A stretch of DNA of 32,640 nt from Actinomycetes bacterium (GTDB lineage: Bacteria; Actinomycetota; Acidimicrobiia; Acidimicrobiales; RAAP-2). How positions within the stretch are numbered: position 1 is the first letter of the stretch; every line of letters starts with the position of its first letter. The position numbers and the translations under genes were made by a program. Below the pieces are notes generated by a model. That model saw only the letters and a program-made list of their open reading frames with translations, was not told where the DNA came from and searched no databases. The stretch lies in assembly GCA_021838005.1 (NCBI GenBank), contig JAKCEK010000006.1:1-32640 (forward strand). The letters run 5' to 3'. Positions 1 to 14,523 of the stretch are shown here, piece by piece.

Positions 1-806
1 GCCGGGCGCCGGGCGCGCGGTGGCGGGTCGAGCTCGCTCGTGGCGATCGGGGTGGCGAAACCCTCGCCCGCCCCGAGGAGCCGTCCGACGTGCGCCGCGA
101 CGTCGTGCCAGGTGGCGTCGCCGACGTTGGCCACGTGCCAGATCCCCCCCGGACGCTCACGCGCCATCGTGACCAGGACCCGGGCGAGGTCGCTCGCCGA
201 GGTGACCGTGCCCCGCTGGTCGTCGACGAAGCGCACCGGTTCGCCGCGGCGGGCCCGCTCGGCCATCACGTGCACGACGCTGCGCCCGCGCACGCCCATC
301 ACCCACGAGGTCCGCACGACGGTGTCGCGCGGCGCGCAGCGCCGTTCCCCGGCCCACTTCGAGGCCCCGTAGACCGACAGGGGGTTCGGCGCGTCCCCCT
401 CGACGTAGGCCTCGCCCTTGGTGCCGTCAAAGACGTAGTCGGTCGAGACCGTGACGAGGTGGGCGCCCGTCTCGGCGCAGCCCGCCGACAGCAGGGCCGG
501 GCCCGTCTCGTTCACCGCGTAACAGGCCGCCGCGTCGTCCTCGGCCCGATCGACCGCGGTGTAGGCCGCGAGGTTCACGACGACGTCGGGCCGGGCCATC
601 GAGAGGGCCCGCGCGACCGACGCGGGGTCGGTCACGTCGAGTTCCGCGCGAGTGAGGCCCACCACTTCGAACTCCCCCGGTCCGACCGGGGTGGCGTCGG
701 GCTCGAAGGCGGGGTCGCCCCCGGGCGGGAGGGTCCCGCGCAGGTGGTCGAGCAGGTCCCGGCCGACCTGGCCGTGGGCGCCGGTGACGAGCACGCGGAG
801 CGTCAC
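1..806 (-). CDS. rfbD: dTDP-4-dehydrorhamnose reductase (RfbD-like), 3' end truncated by window edge
   Basis: Not in the ORF track because it runs off the edge. My reverse-strand translation from GTG (804-806) gives VTLRVLVTGAHGQVGRDLLDHLRG..., then ...MARPDVVVNLAAYTAVDRAEDDAAACYAVNETGPALL..., ...VSTDYVFDGTKGEAYVEGDAPNPLSVYGASKWAGE..., typical of SDR/RfbD proteins. Confidence 0.88.
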   Translation of the reverse strand, partial: MTLRVLVTGAHGQVGRDLLDHLRGTLPPGGDPAFEPDATPVGPGEFEVVGLTRAELDVTDPASVARALSMARPDVVVNLAAYTAVDRAEDDAAACYAVNETGPALLSAGCAETGAHLVTVSTDYVFDGTKGEAYVEGDAPNPLSVYGASKWAGERRCAPRDTVVRTSWVMGVRGRSVVHVMAERARRGEPVRFVDDQRGTVTSASDLARVLVTMARERPGGIWHVANVGDATWHDVAAHVGRLLGAGEGFATPIATSELDPPPRARRP

Positions 807-809
807 CGC

Positions 810-1544
810 TCAGTCCTCCGCCGGGCGCACGTGCACGACGTCCCCCGCCGCCACGGCGACCTCGCCGGCCGCGGTGGCCACCACGAGTCGGCCGGCGTCG
901 TCGACGTCGCGGGCCTCGCCCTCAAGGGTGGCCGAGGCCTGTTCGACGCGGACGCGTCGGCCGAGGGTCACCAGCGCGCGCCGGTACTCCTCGCGCAGTC
1001 GATCGCGACCTTCGACGTCCTCCAGGAGCGGTCGGCGTCGCTCGATCTCCTCGAGCACGATGTCGAGCAGCGCCTCGGGCTCGAGGGTGATCCCGGCCGC
1101 GCGACGCACACTGGTGGACGGGCTCTGTGGCGGGCCGTCGTAGGTGAGGTTGACTCCGAGCCCGACGACGATCGCCCCGTCGGCGCTCGTCTCGGCGAGC
1201 ACCCCGGCGAGCTTGTCATCCCCGACGACGAGGTCGTTGGGCCACTTCAGCCCGACCCGGAGCCCGCAGAGGCGCACCAGCGCCGCGCGCGCCGAGAGGG
1301 CGACCGCCGCCACGGCCCACTGACGCTGGCGGGCCTCGAGCGCCGGGCGCAGCAGCACCGAGCACAAGAGCGAGGAGCGCTCCGGCGCCTCCCAGACGCG
1401 GTCGTGCCGACCGCGACCGGCGCTCTGGAAGTCGGCGACGACCACCCGGCCCTCGGGCGCGCCGGCCTCCGCCTGGGCGCGCAGGTGGGTGTTCGTCGAG
1501 TCCACCGACTCGAGCCGCTCGACCCTCCAGACCATCACCGCCAC
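810..1544 (-). CDS. birA: Biotin--[acetyl-CoA-carboxylase] ligase (BirA)
   Basis: ORF 244 aa: ESVDSTNTHL, ADFQSAGRGRHDRVW, LKWPNDLVVGDDKLAGVL are biotin-protein ligase motifs. Start codon (GTG 1544 or ATG 1535) uncertain. Confidence 0.93.
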   Translation of the reverse strand: MAVMVWRVERLESVDSTNTHLRAQAEAGAPEGRVVVADFQSAGRGRHDRVWEAPERSSLLCSVLLRPALEARQRQWAVAAVALSARAALVRLCGLRVGLKWPNDLVVGDDKLAGVLAETSADGAIVVGLGVNLTYDGPPQSPSTSVRRAAGITLEPEALLDIVLEEIERRRPLLEDVEGRDRLREEYRRALVTLGRRVRVEQASATLEGEARDVDDAGRLVVATAAGEVAVAAGDVVHVRPAED

Positions 1545-1606
1545 GCTGAGAACATTAGGGTTTCGGGGTCCGGTGCTAGAAAAGATGGGTCCTCCAGGAG
1601 GTCCGC

Positions 1607-3358
1607 GTGCTGAAAAAAGTCCTCATCGCCAACCGCGGTGAGATCGCCGTGCGGGTCATGCGCACCTGCCGGGAGCTCGGCGTCCAGACCGTCGCGGTCT
1701 ACTCCGAGCTCGACCGCAACGCCCTGCACGTGCGCCTAGCCGACGAGGCCTACGCCCTGGGCGGCCAGAGCGCCGCCGAGAGTTACCTCAACACCGAGGC
1801 CATCCTCGCCGTGCTCGAGCGCTCGGGGGCCGACGCGGTGCACCCCGGCTACGGGTTCTTCAGCGAGAACGCCGACTTCGCGCGAGCGATCACCTCGAAG
1901 GACGTGACCTTCATCGGCCCGCCGCCGGGGGCGATCGAGGTGATGGGCGACAAGATCTCCTCGCGCCGGGCCGCCGAGGCCGCCGGGGTGGCCGGGGTCC
2001 CGGGGCGCAGCGAGACCCTCGCTCACGCCGCCGAGGTGGTCGCCTTCGGCGAGGAGTTCGGCTGGCCCGTCGCCATCAAGGCCGCCTTCGGGGGCGGCGG
2101 TCGCGGCATGAAGGTGGTGGAGTCCCCGGCCGACGCCGAGGCGGCGCTCGAGAGCGCCCAGCGCGAGGCCCAGAGCTACTTCGGACGCTCCGAGTGCTAC
2201 GTCGAGCGCTACCTCTCGTGGCCGCGCCACATCGAGATGCAGGTCCTCGCCGACTCCCACGGCGCGGTCGTGTGGCTCGGCGAGCGCGACTGCTCGGCCC
2301 AGCGACGCCACCAGAAGTTGGTGGAGGAGTCACCCGCCCCGAACTTCCCCGACGAGGTCCGCACCGCCATGGGCGAGGCGGCCGTGCGCGTGGCGCGAGC
2401 CTGCGGCTACGTCAACGCGGGCACCGTCGAGTTCCTCTACCAAGACGGCGAGTTCTACTTCCTCGAGATGAACACCCGCCTCCAGGTCGAGCACCCCGTC
2501 ACCGAGCTCGTGACCGGCCTCGACCTCGTCGAGTGGCAGCTGCGCGTCGCCTCGGGTGAGGCCCTCCCCTTCGGCCAGGACGACGTCGCGCGCAACGGCC
2601 ACGCGATCGAGGTGCGCATCAACGCCGAGGACCCGGCCCAGGGACGCTTCACCCCCTCGCCGGGGACGATCACGGCGCTGCGCCCCCCCGCCGGGCCGGG
2701 CGTGCGCCTGGACGCGGGCTACGAGTCGGGCGACACGATCAGCCAGTACTACGACAACCTCATCGCCAAGCTCGTGGTCTGGGGTCCCGACCGCGAGCGG
2801 GCCCGGCGCCGGATGCTGCGCGCGATCGAGGAGACGACCATCGAGGGCGTCGCGACCACCCTCCCGGCCGACGTCATCATCCTCTCCGACGACGACTTCG
2901 TCGCGGGAACCCACTCGACGAAGTGGGTCGAGACCCGCCTCGACTTCTCCGAACTCCCGTCGGCGCCCGAGGCGGCGGTGAGCGTCGGCGACGGGCGCGT
3001 GCGCAAGGACGTGACGGCGGAGGTCAACGGCCGGCGCGTCACGGTGGCCCTCTGGGTGCCCGAGAACGGCGACGAGCTGAACCGCCCCGTCTCCACCGCC
3101 GCGAAGCCGCGTCGCCAGCACCACGCGGGCGTGCTGGGCAGCGGCTCGGGCCGGGTCACCGTCCCCATGCAGGGCACGATCGTCAAGGTCGGGGTCGAGG
3201 TGGGCCAGCGGGTTGAGGCCGGCGACACCGTCGTGATCCTCGAGGCGATGAAGATGGAGAACACGGTGGCCGCCGAGAAGTCCGGCGTGATCTCGGCGGT
3301 GCGGGTCGCCACCGGCGACTCGGTCGCCGCGGGCGACGTCGTCGTGGAGATCGAGTGA
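1607..3358 (+). CDS. Acyl-CoA (acetyl/propionyl-CoA) carboxylase alpha subunit: biotin carboxylase plus C-terminal biotin carboxyl carrier domain
   Basis: [23 protein letters not shown]-terminus, [28 protein letters not shown]-terminal biotinylation motif EAMKMEN. GTG start preceded by AGGAGG. Confidence 0.95.
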   Translation: MLKKVLIANRGEIAVRVMRTCRELGVQTVAVYSELDRNALHVRLADEAYALGGQSAAESYLNTEAILAVLERSGADAVHPGYGFFSENADFARAITSKDVTFIGPPPGAIEVMGDKISSRRAAEAAGVAGVPGRSETLAHAAEVVAFGEEFGWPVAIKAAFGGGGRGMKVVESPADAEAALESAQREAQSYFGRSECYVERYLSWPRHIEMQVLADSHGAVVWLGERDCSAQRRHQKLVEESPAPNFPDEVRTAMGEAAVRVARACGYVNAGTVEFLYQDGEFYFLEMNTRLQVEHPVTELVTGLDLVEWQLRVASGEALPFGQDDVARNGHAIEVRINAEDPAQGRFTPSPGTITALRPPAGPGVRLDAGYESGDTISQYYDNLIAKLVVWGPDRERARRRMLRAIEETTIEGVATTLPADVIILSDDDFVAGTHSTKWVETRLDFSELPSAPEAAVSVGDGRVRKDVTAEVNGRRVTVALWVPENGDELNRPVSTAAKPRRQHHAGVLGSGSGRVTVPMQGTIVKVGVEVGQRVEAGDTVVILEAMKMENTVAAEKSGVISAVRVATGDSVAAGDVVVEIE

Positions 3359-4512
3359 CCCTCGAGGAGCGCGCCTCGGAGGCCGTGGCCGCCGCGCGCG
3401 AGGAGTTGATCGCGCTCAGCCACTTCGTCCACGTCCACCCTGAGCTCGGCTACGAGGAGTTCGAGAGCGCCGAGGCCGTGGCCGCGGCGGCCGAGCGGGC
3501 CGGCTTCGTGGTCACCCGGGGCGTGGCCGGGCGGGCGACGGCCTTCGTCGCCTCGGCCGGCACGGGTTCGCTGCACCTCGCTCTGTGCGCCGAGTACGAC
3601 GCGTTGCCCGAGGTGGGTCACGCCTGCGGCCACAACATCATCGCGGCCGCCTCGTTGGGGGCGGCCCTGGGGCTGGCCGCCGTGGCCGAGGAGCTCGACC
3701 TCACGGTCCTGCTGCTCGGCACGCCCTCGGAGGAGGGCGGGGGCGGCAAGATCGACCTCCTCGAGGCCGGGGTCTTCGACGGGATCCACGCGGCCATGAT
3801 GATCCACCCCTTCCCCACCGAGCGACTCGAGGCCGCCTGCCTCGCCGTCGACCACTTCGACGTCACCTACACCGGCCGGGAGGCCCACGCGTCGGCCGCC
3901 CCGTGGGAGGGCGTGAACGCCCTCGACGCCCTGACCCTGGCCGAGGTCGCCATCGGGCTCCTGCGCCAGCACCTCCCCCCGGGAGACCAGGTCCACGGGG
4001 TGGTCCTCGAGGGCGGGTGGGCGGCCAACGTGGTCCCGTCACGCGCCGTCGGTCGGTTCATGGCCCGTTCGGTCACCGCCGAGCGGCTCGTCGCGCTGCG
4101 CACGCGACTGGCCGCGTGCTTCGAGGCCGGGGCGCTGGCCTCGGGCGCCTCGATGCGCGTCGCGGAGATCGGTCACGCCTTCAGCCACATGGAGTCTGAC
4201 CCCGAGCTGCTCGCCCACTACCGGCGCGCCGCCGAGTCGCTCGGACGCCGCTTCGACCTCGACGACGCCGGCGAGCCCAAGCCGACCATCTCCACCGACA
4301 TGGCCAACGTCTCACTCGTGGTGCCCTCGATCCACCCGATGCTCATGATCCCCACCGGCGGCGCCGTGAACCATCAGGCCGCTTTCACCGCGGCCTGCGC
4401 GACGCCCGCGGCCGACCAGGCCGTCCTCGACGGAGCGATGGCCCTCGCCCGGACCGGGGTGGCCGTGGCCCAGGACGGCCCCCTCCGGGAGCGGCTGCTC
4501 TCGCGCCACTAG
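3355..4512 (+). CDS. M20 family metallopeptidase/amidohydrolase
   Basis: ORF 385 aa: [59 protein letters not shown]. Starts 4 nt inside the end of the carboxylase gene. Confidence 0.9.
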   Translation: MTLEERASEAVAAAREELIALSHFVHVHPELGYEEFESAEAVAAAAERAGFVVTRGVAGRATAFVASAGTGSLHLALCAEYDALPEVGHACGHNIIAAASLGAALGLAAVAEELDLTVLLLGTPSEEGGGGKIDLLEAGVFDGIHAAMMIHPFPTERLEAACLAVDHFDVTYTGREAHASAAPWEGVNALDALTLAEVAIGLLRQHLPPGDQVHGVVLEGGWAANVVPSRAVGRFMARSVTAERLVALRTRLAACFEAGALASGASMRVAEIGHAFSHMESDPELLAHYRRAAESLGRRFDLDDAGEPKPTISTDMANVSLVVPSIHPMLMIPTGGAVNHQAAFTAACATPAADQAVLDGAMALARTGVAVAQDGPLRERLLSRH

Positions 4513-4613
4513 GAGACGGTTGCCATAGGCGATTTCCGAGGAGTCGCCCGCAGAACGCGACGAGGGCAACAAGCTGGACGGCCTTCTACAGGCTGGAGAG
4601 GGTTGCCCGAGTC

Positions 4614-4647
4614 ACAACGGTCTCACGAAATCGGTGACCTCAGTTGT
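4614..4647. terminator. Candidate imperfect hairpin in a convergent intergenic gap
   Basis: ACAAC-GG-(TC)-TCAC-GAAATCG-GTGA-CC-(TCA)-GTTGT inverted repeat between two convergent genes. No clear U-tract, so terminator function is inferred. Confidence 0.3.
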
Positions 4648-4669
4648 CGCTCCGAATTCTTCAACGCGC

Positions 4670-6247
<1,578 letters not shown>

Positions 6248-6269
6248 GTCCCCCAGGGTAGGCCCGGGC

Positions 6270-7433
6270 CTAGACCCCCACCGGGTGGGGCATGCAGAGG
6301 TCGTCGTACTCGGCGATCTGGATCGGGCCCGCGTTCTCGCCGCAGGCCGGGCAGGCCGGATCGCGCCGGACGTTGAACGACCGGAAGGTCTGACCGAGCG
6401 CGTCGTAGGTGAGGAGGCGCCCGACGAGGGGGTCGCCGAGCCCGAGGATCACCTTGATCGCCTCGACCGCCTGGATCGAGCCCACGATGCCGGGCAGCAC
6501 CCCCAGCACCCCGGCCTCGGCGCAGCTCGGCGCCAGCTCGGGCGGCGGGGGCTCGGGGATCATGCACCGGTAGCAGGGCCCGACGTAGGGGTGAAAGACC
6601 GTCACCTGGCCCTCGAAGCGGAAGATCGAGCCGTGCACCACGGGGATGCGCTTGAGGAGCGACGCGTCGTTGACGAGGTAGCGGGTCGGGAAGTTGTCGG
6701 TCCCGTCGACGATCACGTCGTAGCCGTCGAAGATGTCGAGGACGTTGTCCGCGCCGAGGCGCGTGTCGTAGGTGTGCACCGTGACGTCGGGGTTGAGCGC
6801 CTCGAGGGCGGCCCGGGCGCTGTCGACCTTGCGCATCCCCACCCGGTCCATCGTGTGCAGGATCTGACGCTGCAGGTTCGAGGAGTCCACGACGTCCATG
6901 TCGATGACCCCGAGGGTGCCCACACCGGCCGCGGCCAGGTAGATGGCCGCGGGCGACCCGAGTCCGCCGGCCCCGAGCAGGAGCACCTTGGAGTCGAGGA
7001 GCTTCTGCTGACCCTTCTCGCCCACCTCGGGCAGCAGGAGGTGGCGGTGGTAGCGCTGGCGCTGGTCGGTGCCGAGGGTCCGCGGCGTCGCCCAGGAGAG
7101 CCCCTCGTCCTTCCATCGGTTAAAGCCGCCCACGACCGAGACGACGTCGGTGTAGCCGAGGTCCTGGAGGGTCTTCGCGGCGAAGACGCTGCGGACCCCC
7201 CCGGCGCAGTAGACGGCCACCCGGGCGGTCTTGTCGGGCAGGCGACCCTCGATCGAGAACTCGAGTTGGCCCCGCGGCACGTGCAACGCCCCGGGGATCG
7301 CGCCCTGGAGGTACTCGTCGGGCTCGCGCACGTCGAGCAGCGCGTAGCGATGCAGGTCGGCGGCCACCGCGGACGGCTCGACCTCTCGGATCTCGGCCTT
7401 GGCGGCGTGGAGCAGGTCGCGCGGAGAACTCAC
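6270..7433 (-). CDS. Rhodanese-ThiF/MoeB fusion: sulfur-carrier-protein adenylyltransferase/sulfurtransferase (MoeZ-like, reversed domain order)
   Basis: N-terminal rhodanese ([33 protein letters not shown]), then E1-like domain ([47 protein letters not shown]...CPAC zinc ligands, [10 protein letters not shown]). Confidence 0.92.
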   Translation of the reverse strand: MSSPRDLLHAAKAEIREVEPSAVAADLHRYALLDVREPDEYLQGAIPGALHVPRGQLEFSIEGRLPDKTARVAVYCAGGVRSVFAAKTLQDLGYTDVVSVVGGFNRWKDEGLSWATPRTLGTDQRQRYHRHLLLPEVGEKGQQKLLDSKVLLLGAGGLGSPAAIYLAAAGVGTLGVIDMDVVDSSNLQRQILHTMDRVGMRKVDSARAALEALNPDVTVHTYDTRLGADNVLDIFDGYDVIVDGTDNFPTRYLVNDASLLKRIPVVHGSIFRFEGQVTVFHPYVGPCYRCMIPEPPPPELAPSCAEAGVLGVLPGIVGSIQAVEAIKVILGLGDPLVGRLLTYDALGQTFRSFNVRRDPACPACGENAGPIQIAEYDDLCMPHPVGV

Positions 7434-7504
7434 GTTCCCTCCTTTCGTGGGCCAAACCCTACCGCCCGGGTCGACATTCGCGACCGCTCTGGTAGACCTC
7501 GGTC

Positions 7505-8098
7505 GTGGACGTCGCCTCCCTGCTCGCGCGCCGGCGCATGACGCGCTCCTTTGACGGCACGCCGGTCGAGGTCCCCTGGCTCGTCCGGGTCTGCGAGGCG
7601 GCGCTGCTCGCCCCCACGGCCGGCCACAGCGCCGGGGTCGCCCTCGGCGTCGTGGGCCACGACCGCGTCGGGGAGTACCTGGAGGTCGCCACCGACGCGG
7701 CCTGGCGAGAACGCTCCACGCGCTACGAGGGCTGGGCCCGCGCGGGCGGGCTCGTGCTCGTCTCGACCAGGGTGTCGGCGTACCTCGAGCGCTACGGCGA
7801 GCCCGACAAGGTCGCCTCGGGGCTGGCCGAGCGCGACGCGTGGCCGGTGCCCTACTGGCACGGCGACGCCGCGATGGCGACGATGGCCCTGTTGCTGCTG
7901 GTCGAAGAGGCCGGGCTCGCCGCCGGCCTGTGGGGGGCCTTCAGGAACGTCGAGGCGGTGCGCCGGTGGGCGGGCCTGGGCGAGGACGAGCTCTTCGCCA
8001 CCGTCTTCGTGGGCCGCCCCGACGGGCGGGACCGACCGTCGGCCTCGCTCGCCCGCCCGGTGCCGTCCCGCGCCGAGCGGGTGCGACGCGTTCCCTAG
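7505..8098 (+). CDS. Nitroreductase family protein
   Basis: 197 aa: LLARRRMTRSFDGTPVE, AALLAPTAGHS, YWHGDAAMATMALLLLVEEAGLAAGLWGAFRN. GTG start. Confidence 0.82.
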   Translation: MDVASLLARRRMTRSFDGTPVEVPWLVRVCEAALLAPTAGHSAGVALGVVGHDRVGEYLEVATDAAWRERSTRYEGWARAGGLVLVSTRVSAYLERYGEPDKVASGLAERDAWPVPYWHGDAAMATMALLLLVEEAGLAAGLWGAFRNVEAVRRWAGLGEDELFATVFVGRPDGRDRPSASLARPVPSRAERVRRVP

Positions 8099-9588
8099 CG
8101 CGACGCCCGTCGGGTCAAGAACTCGACCAGGGCGCGCGTGCCGAAGGCCGTTCCGCCCTTGGTGAGGTAGCCCTTGGCGGCGTCGGAGCGGGCCGGGCCC
8201 GCGACGTCGAGGTGGGCCCACGCCCGGCCCTTGGTGAAGCGCTGGAGGAAGAGCGCGGCGACGATCGTGCCCGCGACCCCGGGACGGCCGATGTTCTTGA
8301 GGTCGGCGATCTCGGAGTCGAGCGCCGCGGCGTAGGTGGCCGCGAGCGGCAGGCGCCACAGCGCCTCCCCGCTCGCCGCCGAGGCCTCGAGCATCTCCTC
8401 GGCGAGGGCGTCGTCGCTGGCGAACAGCGCGCCGATCTCGTCACCCAGGGCGACGCGCTGGGCGCCGGTCAGCGTGGCCACGTCGACGATCGCGTCGGGC
8501 TCCGCCTCGGCCGCGAGGCCGAGGGCGTCGGCGAGGATGAGGCGCCCCTCGGCGTCGGTGTTGAGGACCTCGACGGTCGTGCCGTCCCGGGTGCGCAGCA
8601 CGTCCCCGGGCTTTATGGCCTGGTCCCCGGGGAGGTTCTCGGTGAGCGGGGCGATCGCCGTTACCGAGAGCCCGAGCCTCAGCTGGGCCGCCGCCGCCAG
8701 GGCCGCCATCACGACCGCCGCGCCGGTCATGTCGGTCTTCATGGCCATCATGGCCTCGGCCGGCTTGAGCGAGAGCCCTCCGGAGTCGAACGTGACGCCC
8801 TTGCCCACCAGCACCACGTGGCCCCGCGAGGCCGACGCGGGCGTGTAGGTCGCGCGCACCAGGCGCGCCGGCTGGGCCGAGCCGAGGCCGACCCCGAGCA
8901 GTCCCCCGAGGCCCTCCTCTCGGATCCGCGACTCGGTCCAGACCTCCACCGAGACCCCGTCGAGCACGCTCAGGCGCAGGTCGAAGGTGCGGGCGAGTTC
9001 CTTGGGCGTGAGGTCCCCGGCGGGCGTGTCGATGAGCCGCTTGGCCCAGTTGGCGGCGTCGGCGACCACGACGCCGCGCGCCACGCCGGCGACCACGGCG
9101 TCGTGCACCGGGACCGAGGGCAACGGGGTGGACAGGGCCACCACCTCGAGCGTGCCGTCGGTCTCGGGCCGCTTGAAGCGGTACGAGGCGAGGACCGCGC
9201 CCTCGACGAGGCTGCCGGCCACCCGCGCGGGGTCGACGAGGCCGGTCACGGCGAGCAGCGCCGACGCTGAGCCCTCCCCGGCCAGACGGGCGATCGCCGC
9301 CCCGGCCAGGCGGACGCCGTCGGGCTCCTCGAGCGAGGGACCCACCGAGACGAGCGCCACCGCCGGGCCGCTCGCCGCGCGCAGCACCGCCGACGAGCCG
9401 GGGGTGGCGCTCAGCCCGCGCCGCTCGCACCACCCGGCGTCGAACGCGCGCGGCAGGTCGACCTCGCCGACGCGTCCGGGCACCGACCCGTCGAGGCGGA
9501 CGCCGTCGGCGGCCACGGTGACCGGCAGGGCCACGAGATCGGCCACGAGGGCGTCCTTCAGTGCGACGACGCGGGCGGTGCGGGCCAT
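8095..9588 (-). CDS. pepA: Leucyl aminopeptidase (M17 family)
   Basis: 497 aa: VLVGKGVTFDSGGLSLKPAEAMMAMKTDMTGAAVV, NTDAEGRLILADAL M17 signatures. Confidence 0.95.
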   Translation of the reverse strand: MARTARVVALKDALVADLVALPVTVAADGVRLDGSVPGRVGEVDLPRAFDAGWCERRGLSATPGSSAVLRAASGPAVALVSVGPSLEEPDGVRLAGAAIARLAGEGSASALLAVTGLVDPARVAGSLVEGAVLASYRFKRPETDGTLEVVALSTPLPSVPVHDAVVAGVARGVVVADAANWAKRLIDTPAGDLTPKELARTFDLRLSVLDGVSVEVWTESRIREEGLGGLLGVGLGSAQPARLVRATYTPASASRGHVVLVGKGVTFDSGGLSLKPAEAMMAMKTDMTGAAVVMAALAAAAQLRLGLSVTAIAPLTENLPGDQAIKPGDVLRTRDGTTVEVLNTDAEGRLILADALGLAAEAEPDAIVDVATLTGAQRVALGDEIGALFASDDALAEEMLEASAASGEALWRLPLAATYAAALDSEIADLKNIGRPGVAGTIVAALFLQRFTKGRAWAHLDVAGPARSDAAKGYLTKGGTAFGTRALVEFLTRRASR

Positions 9589-9616
9589 GGGTGCTCTCCT
9601 TGTGATCGCGGGTCGA

Positions 9617-10159
9617 CTAGTCCCCGGCGCGGGCGGTGCGGTGGCGGGGTCCCTCGGCGAAGCGCGCCAGGGCCCACACGAAGTCGCTCAGCCGGTTGAG
9701 GTAGGGCCCGACGTAGGAACCCTCCACCCGGCGAGCGACGGCGACGCGCTCGGCCCGGCGCACGACGGTCCGGGCCACGTCGAGGGCCGCCGAGAGATGG
9801 TCCTCGCCGGGCACGACGAACTCCCGGGGCATCTCGGACGCGGCGCTCAGCCGGTCGATCTCGGACTCGAGCCGCTCGACCATCGCGGCCGTCACCTTGC
9901 TCGCGCCGTCGACGAGTTTGCGCCGGTTCTCCTCGGAGGTGGCGACCTCAGCCATGAGCACCCACAGGTCGCGCTCGACGCTGACGAGCAGCGCGTCGAC
10001 CTCTCCACCGCGCTCGGCCCAGGCCCGCGCGGCGCCCAGCGCCGCTTGGGCCTCGTCGACCGCGCCGTTGACCTCGATCGGAGCGTCGGTCTTGGCCACC
10101 CGACCGCCGAAGTAGAGACCGGTGGTGCCGTCGTCCCCGCCTCGCGTGTAGATCTTCAC
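9617..10159 (-). CDS. Cob(I)alamin adenosyltransferase (PduO/ATR type)
   Basis: 180 aa: KIYTRGGDDGTTGLYFGGRVAKTDAPIEVNGAVDEAQAALG, ARTVVRRAERVAVA, YLNRLSDFVWALAR. Confidence 0.93.
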   Translation of the reverse strand: MKIYTRGGDDGTTGLYFGGRVAKTDAPIEVNGAVDEAQAALGAARAWAERGGEVDALLVSVERDLWVLMAEVATSEENRRKLVDGASKVTAAMVERLESEIDRLSAASEMPREFVVPGEDHLSAALDVARTVVRRAERVAVARRVEGSYVGPYLNRLSDFVWALARFAEGPRHRTARAGD

Positions 10160-10205
10160 CGGCTAGAGCGTACCGACTCGGTCTCACCGTTATCCTGAAT
10201 GCGCA

Positions 10206-13709
<3,504 letters not shown>

Positions 13710-13767
13710 CCCGGCGCGGCGGCCCTAGAGTGCGGGCGTCGCCGCGGCGCGCACGAGGAGGCCGACC

Positions 13768-14523
13768 ATCGCGAGACCCGCCCCCGAGGACGTCTTCGGC
13801 CGCGCCCTGCTCGACTGGGCGGGCGGCGCGACGGCCCCGGAGATCCTCGAGCGCGAGGACGGCTTCACTCAAGAGGGCGCCGGACCGGCGGTGTACCTAG
13901 CCGGCCCGCGGGCCTGGCCGGCGGCCGAGCGCCACGCGCTGCGCTACGCGCGCGGCCGGGTGCTGGACGTGGGCTGCGGCGCCGGACGCGTGGCCCTCGA
14001 GCTCCAGCGCCGTGGGGTGGAGGTCGTCGGGCTCGACGCCTCGGCCGAGGCCGCGCGAGCGGCGTCGCTGCGCGGAGTCGGGGAGGTCTGGCCGAACCGG
14101 CTCGAGCAGGTCGGCGAGCGCCTCGGCTCGTTCACGACGCTGATCCTGTTCGGCAACAACCTCGGCATCTTCGAGTCGCCCGAGGGGGTGCGGGCGGCCC
14201 TCGCGTGGCTCGCCGAGCGGTGCGGGCCGGGCACGCGCGTGCTCGCCGAGAGCACGAGCCCCCACTTCGGCGGCGCCCCCGGGCTGGACCGGCGCTACGT
14301 GCGCTCCAACGTCGAGCGGGGTCTCGCCCCGGGCCACCTGCGCGTGCGCTACCTCTACGACGGCCGGGTCGGCCCCTGGTTCACGTGGGTCTTCCTCGCG
14401 GTGCGCGAGCTGCGCGCCGCCCTGCGCGGCACGGGTTGGTTCGTCGAGGACCTCGTGCGCGGCGGCGTCGGCGACCCCTACGTCGCCGTGCTCGCCCTCG
14501 AGAAGCCCGGTGGCCGGCGGTGA
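13768..14523 (+). CDS. Class I SAM-dependent methyltransferase, probable ATC start
   Basis: ORF track starts at GTG 13891, but coding-like in-frame sequence extends upstream: IARPAPEDVFGRALLDWAGGATAPEILEREDGFTQEGAGPAVYLAGPRAWPAAERHALRYARGRVLDVGCGAGR. The in-frame stop is TAG 13726-13728. GAGGAGG lies 6 nt upstream of ATC 13768. Confidence 0.75.
   Translation: MARPAPEDVFGRALLDWAGGATAPEILEREDGFTQEGAGPAVYLAGPRAWPAAERHALRYARGRVLDVGCGAGRVALELQRRGVEVVGLDASAEAARAASLRGVGEVWPNRLEQVGERLGSFTTLILFGNNLGIFESPEGVRAALAWLAERCGPGTRVLAESTSPHFGGAPGLDRRYVRSNVERGLAPGHLRVRYLYDGRVGPWFTWVFLAVRELRAALRGTGWFVEDLVRGGVGDPYVAVLALEKPGGRR

Noticed and set aside
90-1613. 507-aa plus-strand ORF over rfbD and birA
   Set aside because: Antisense to two recognisable genes, compositionally biased (R, G, H, D, V), with no motifs.
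10160-10205. Possible cobalamin riboswitch before metH
   Set aside because: Only 46 nt between divergent starts, too short for the aptamer and no B12-box sequence seen.
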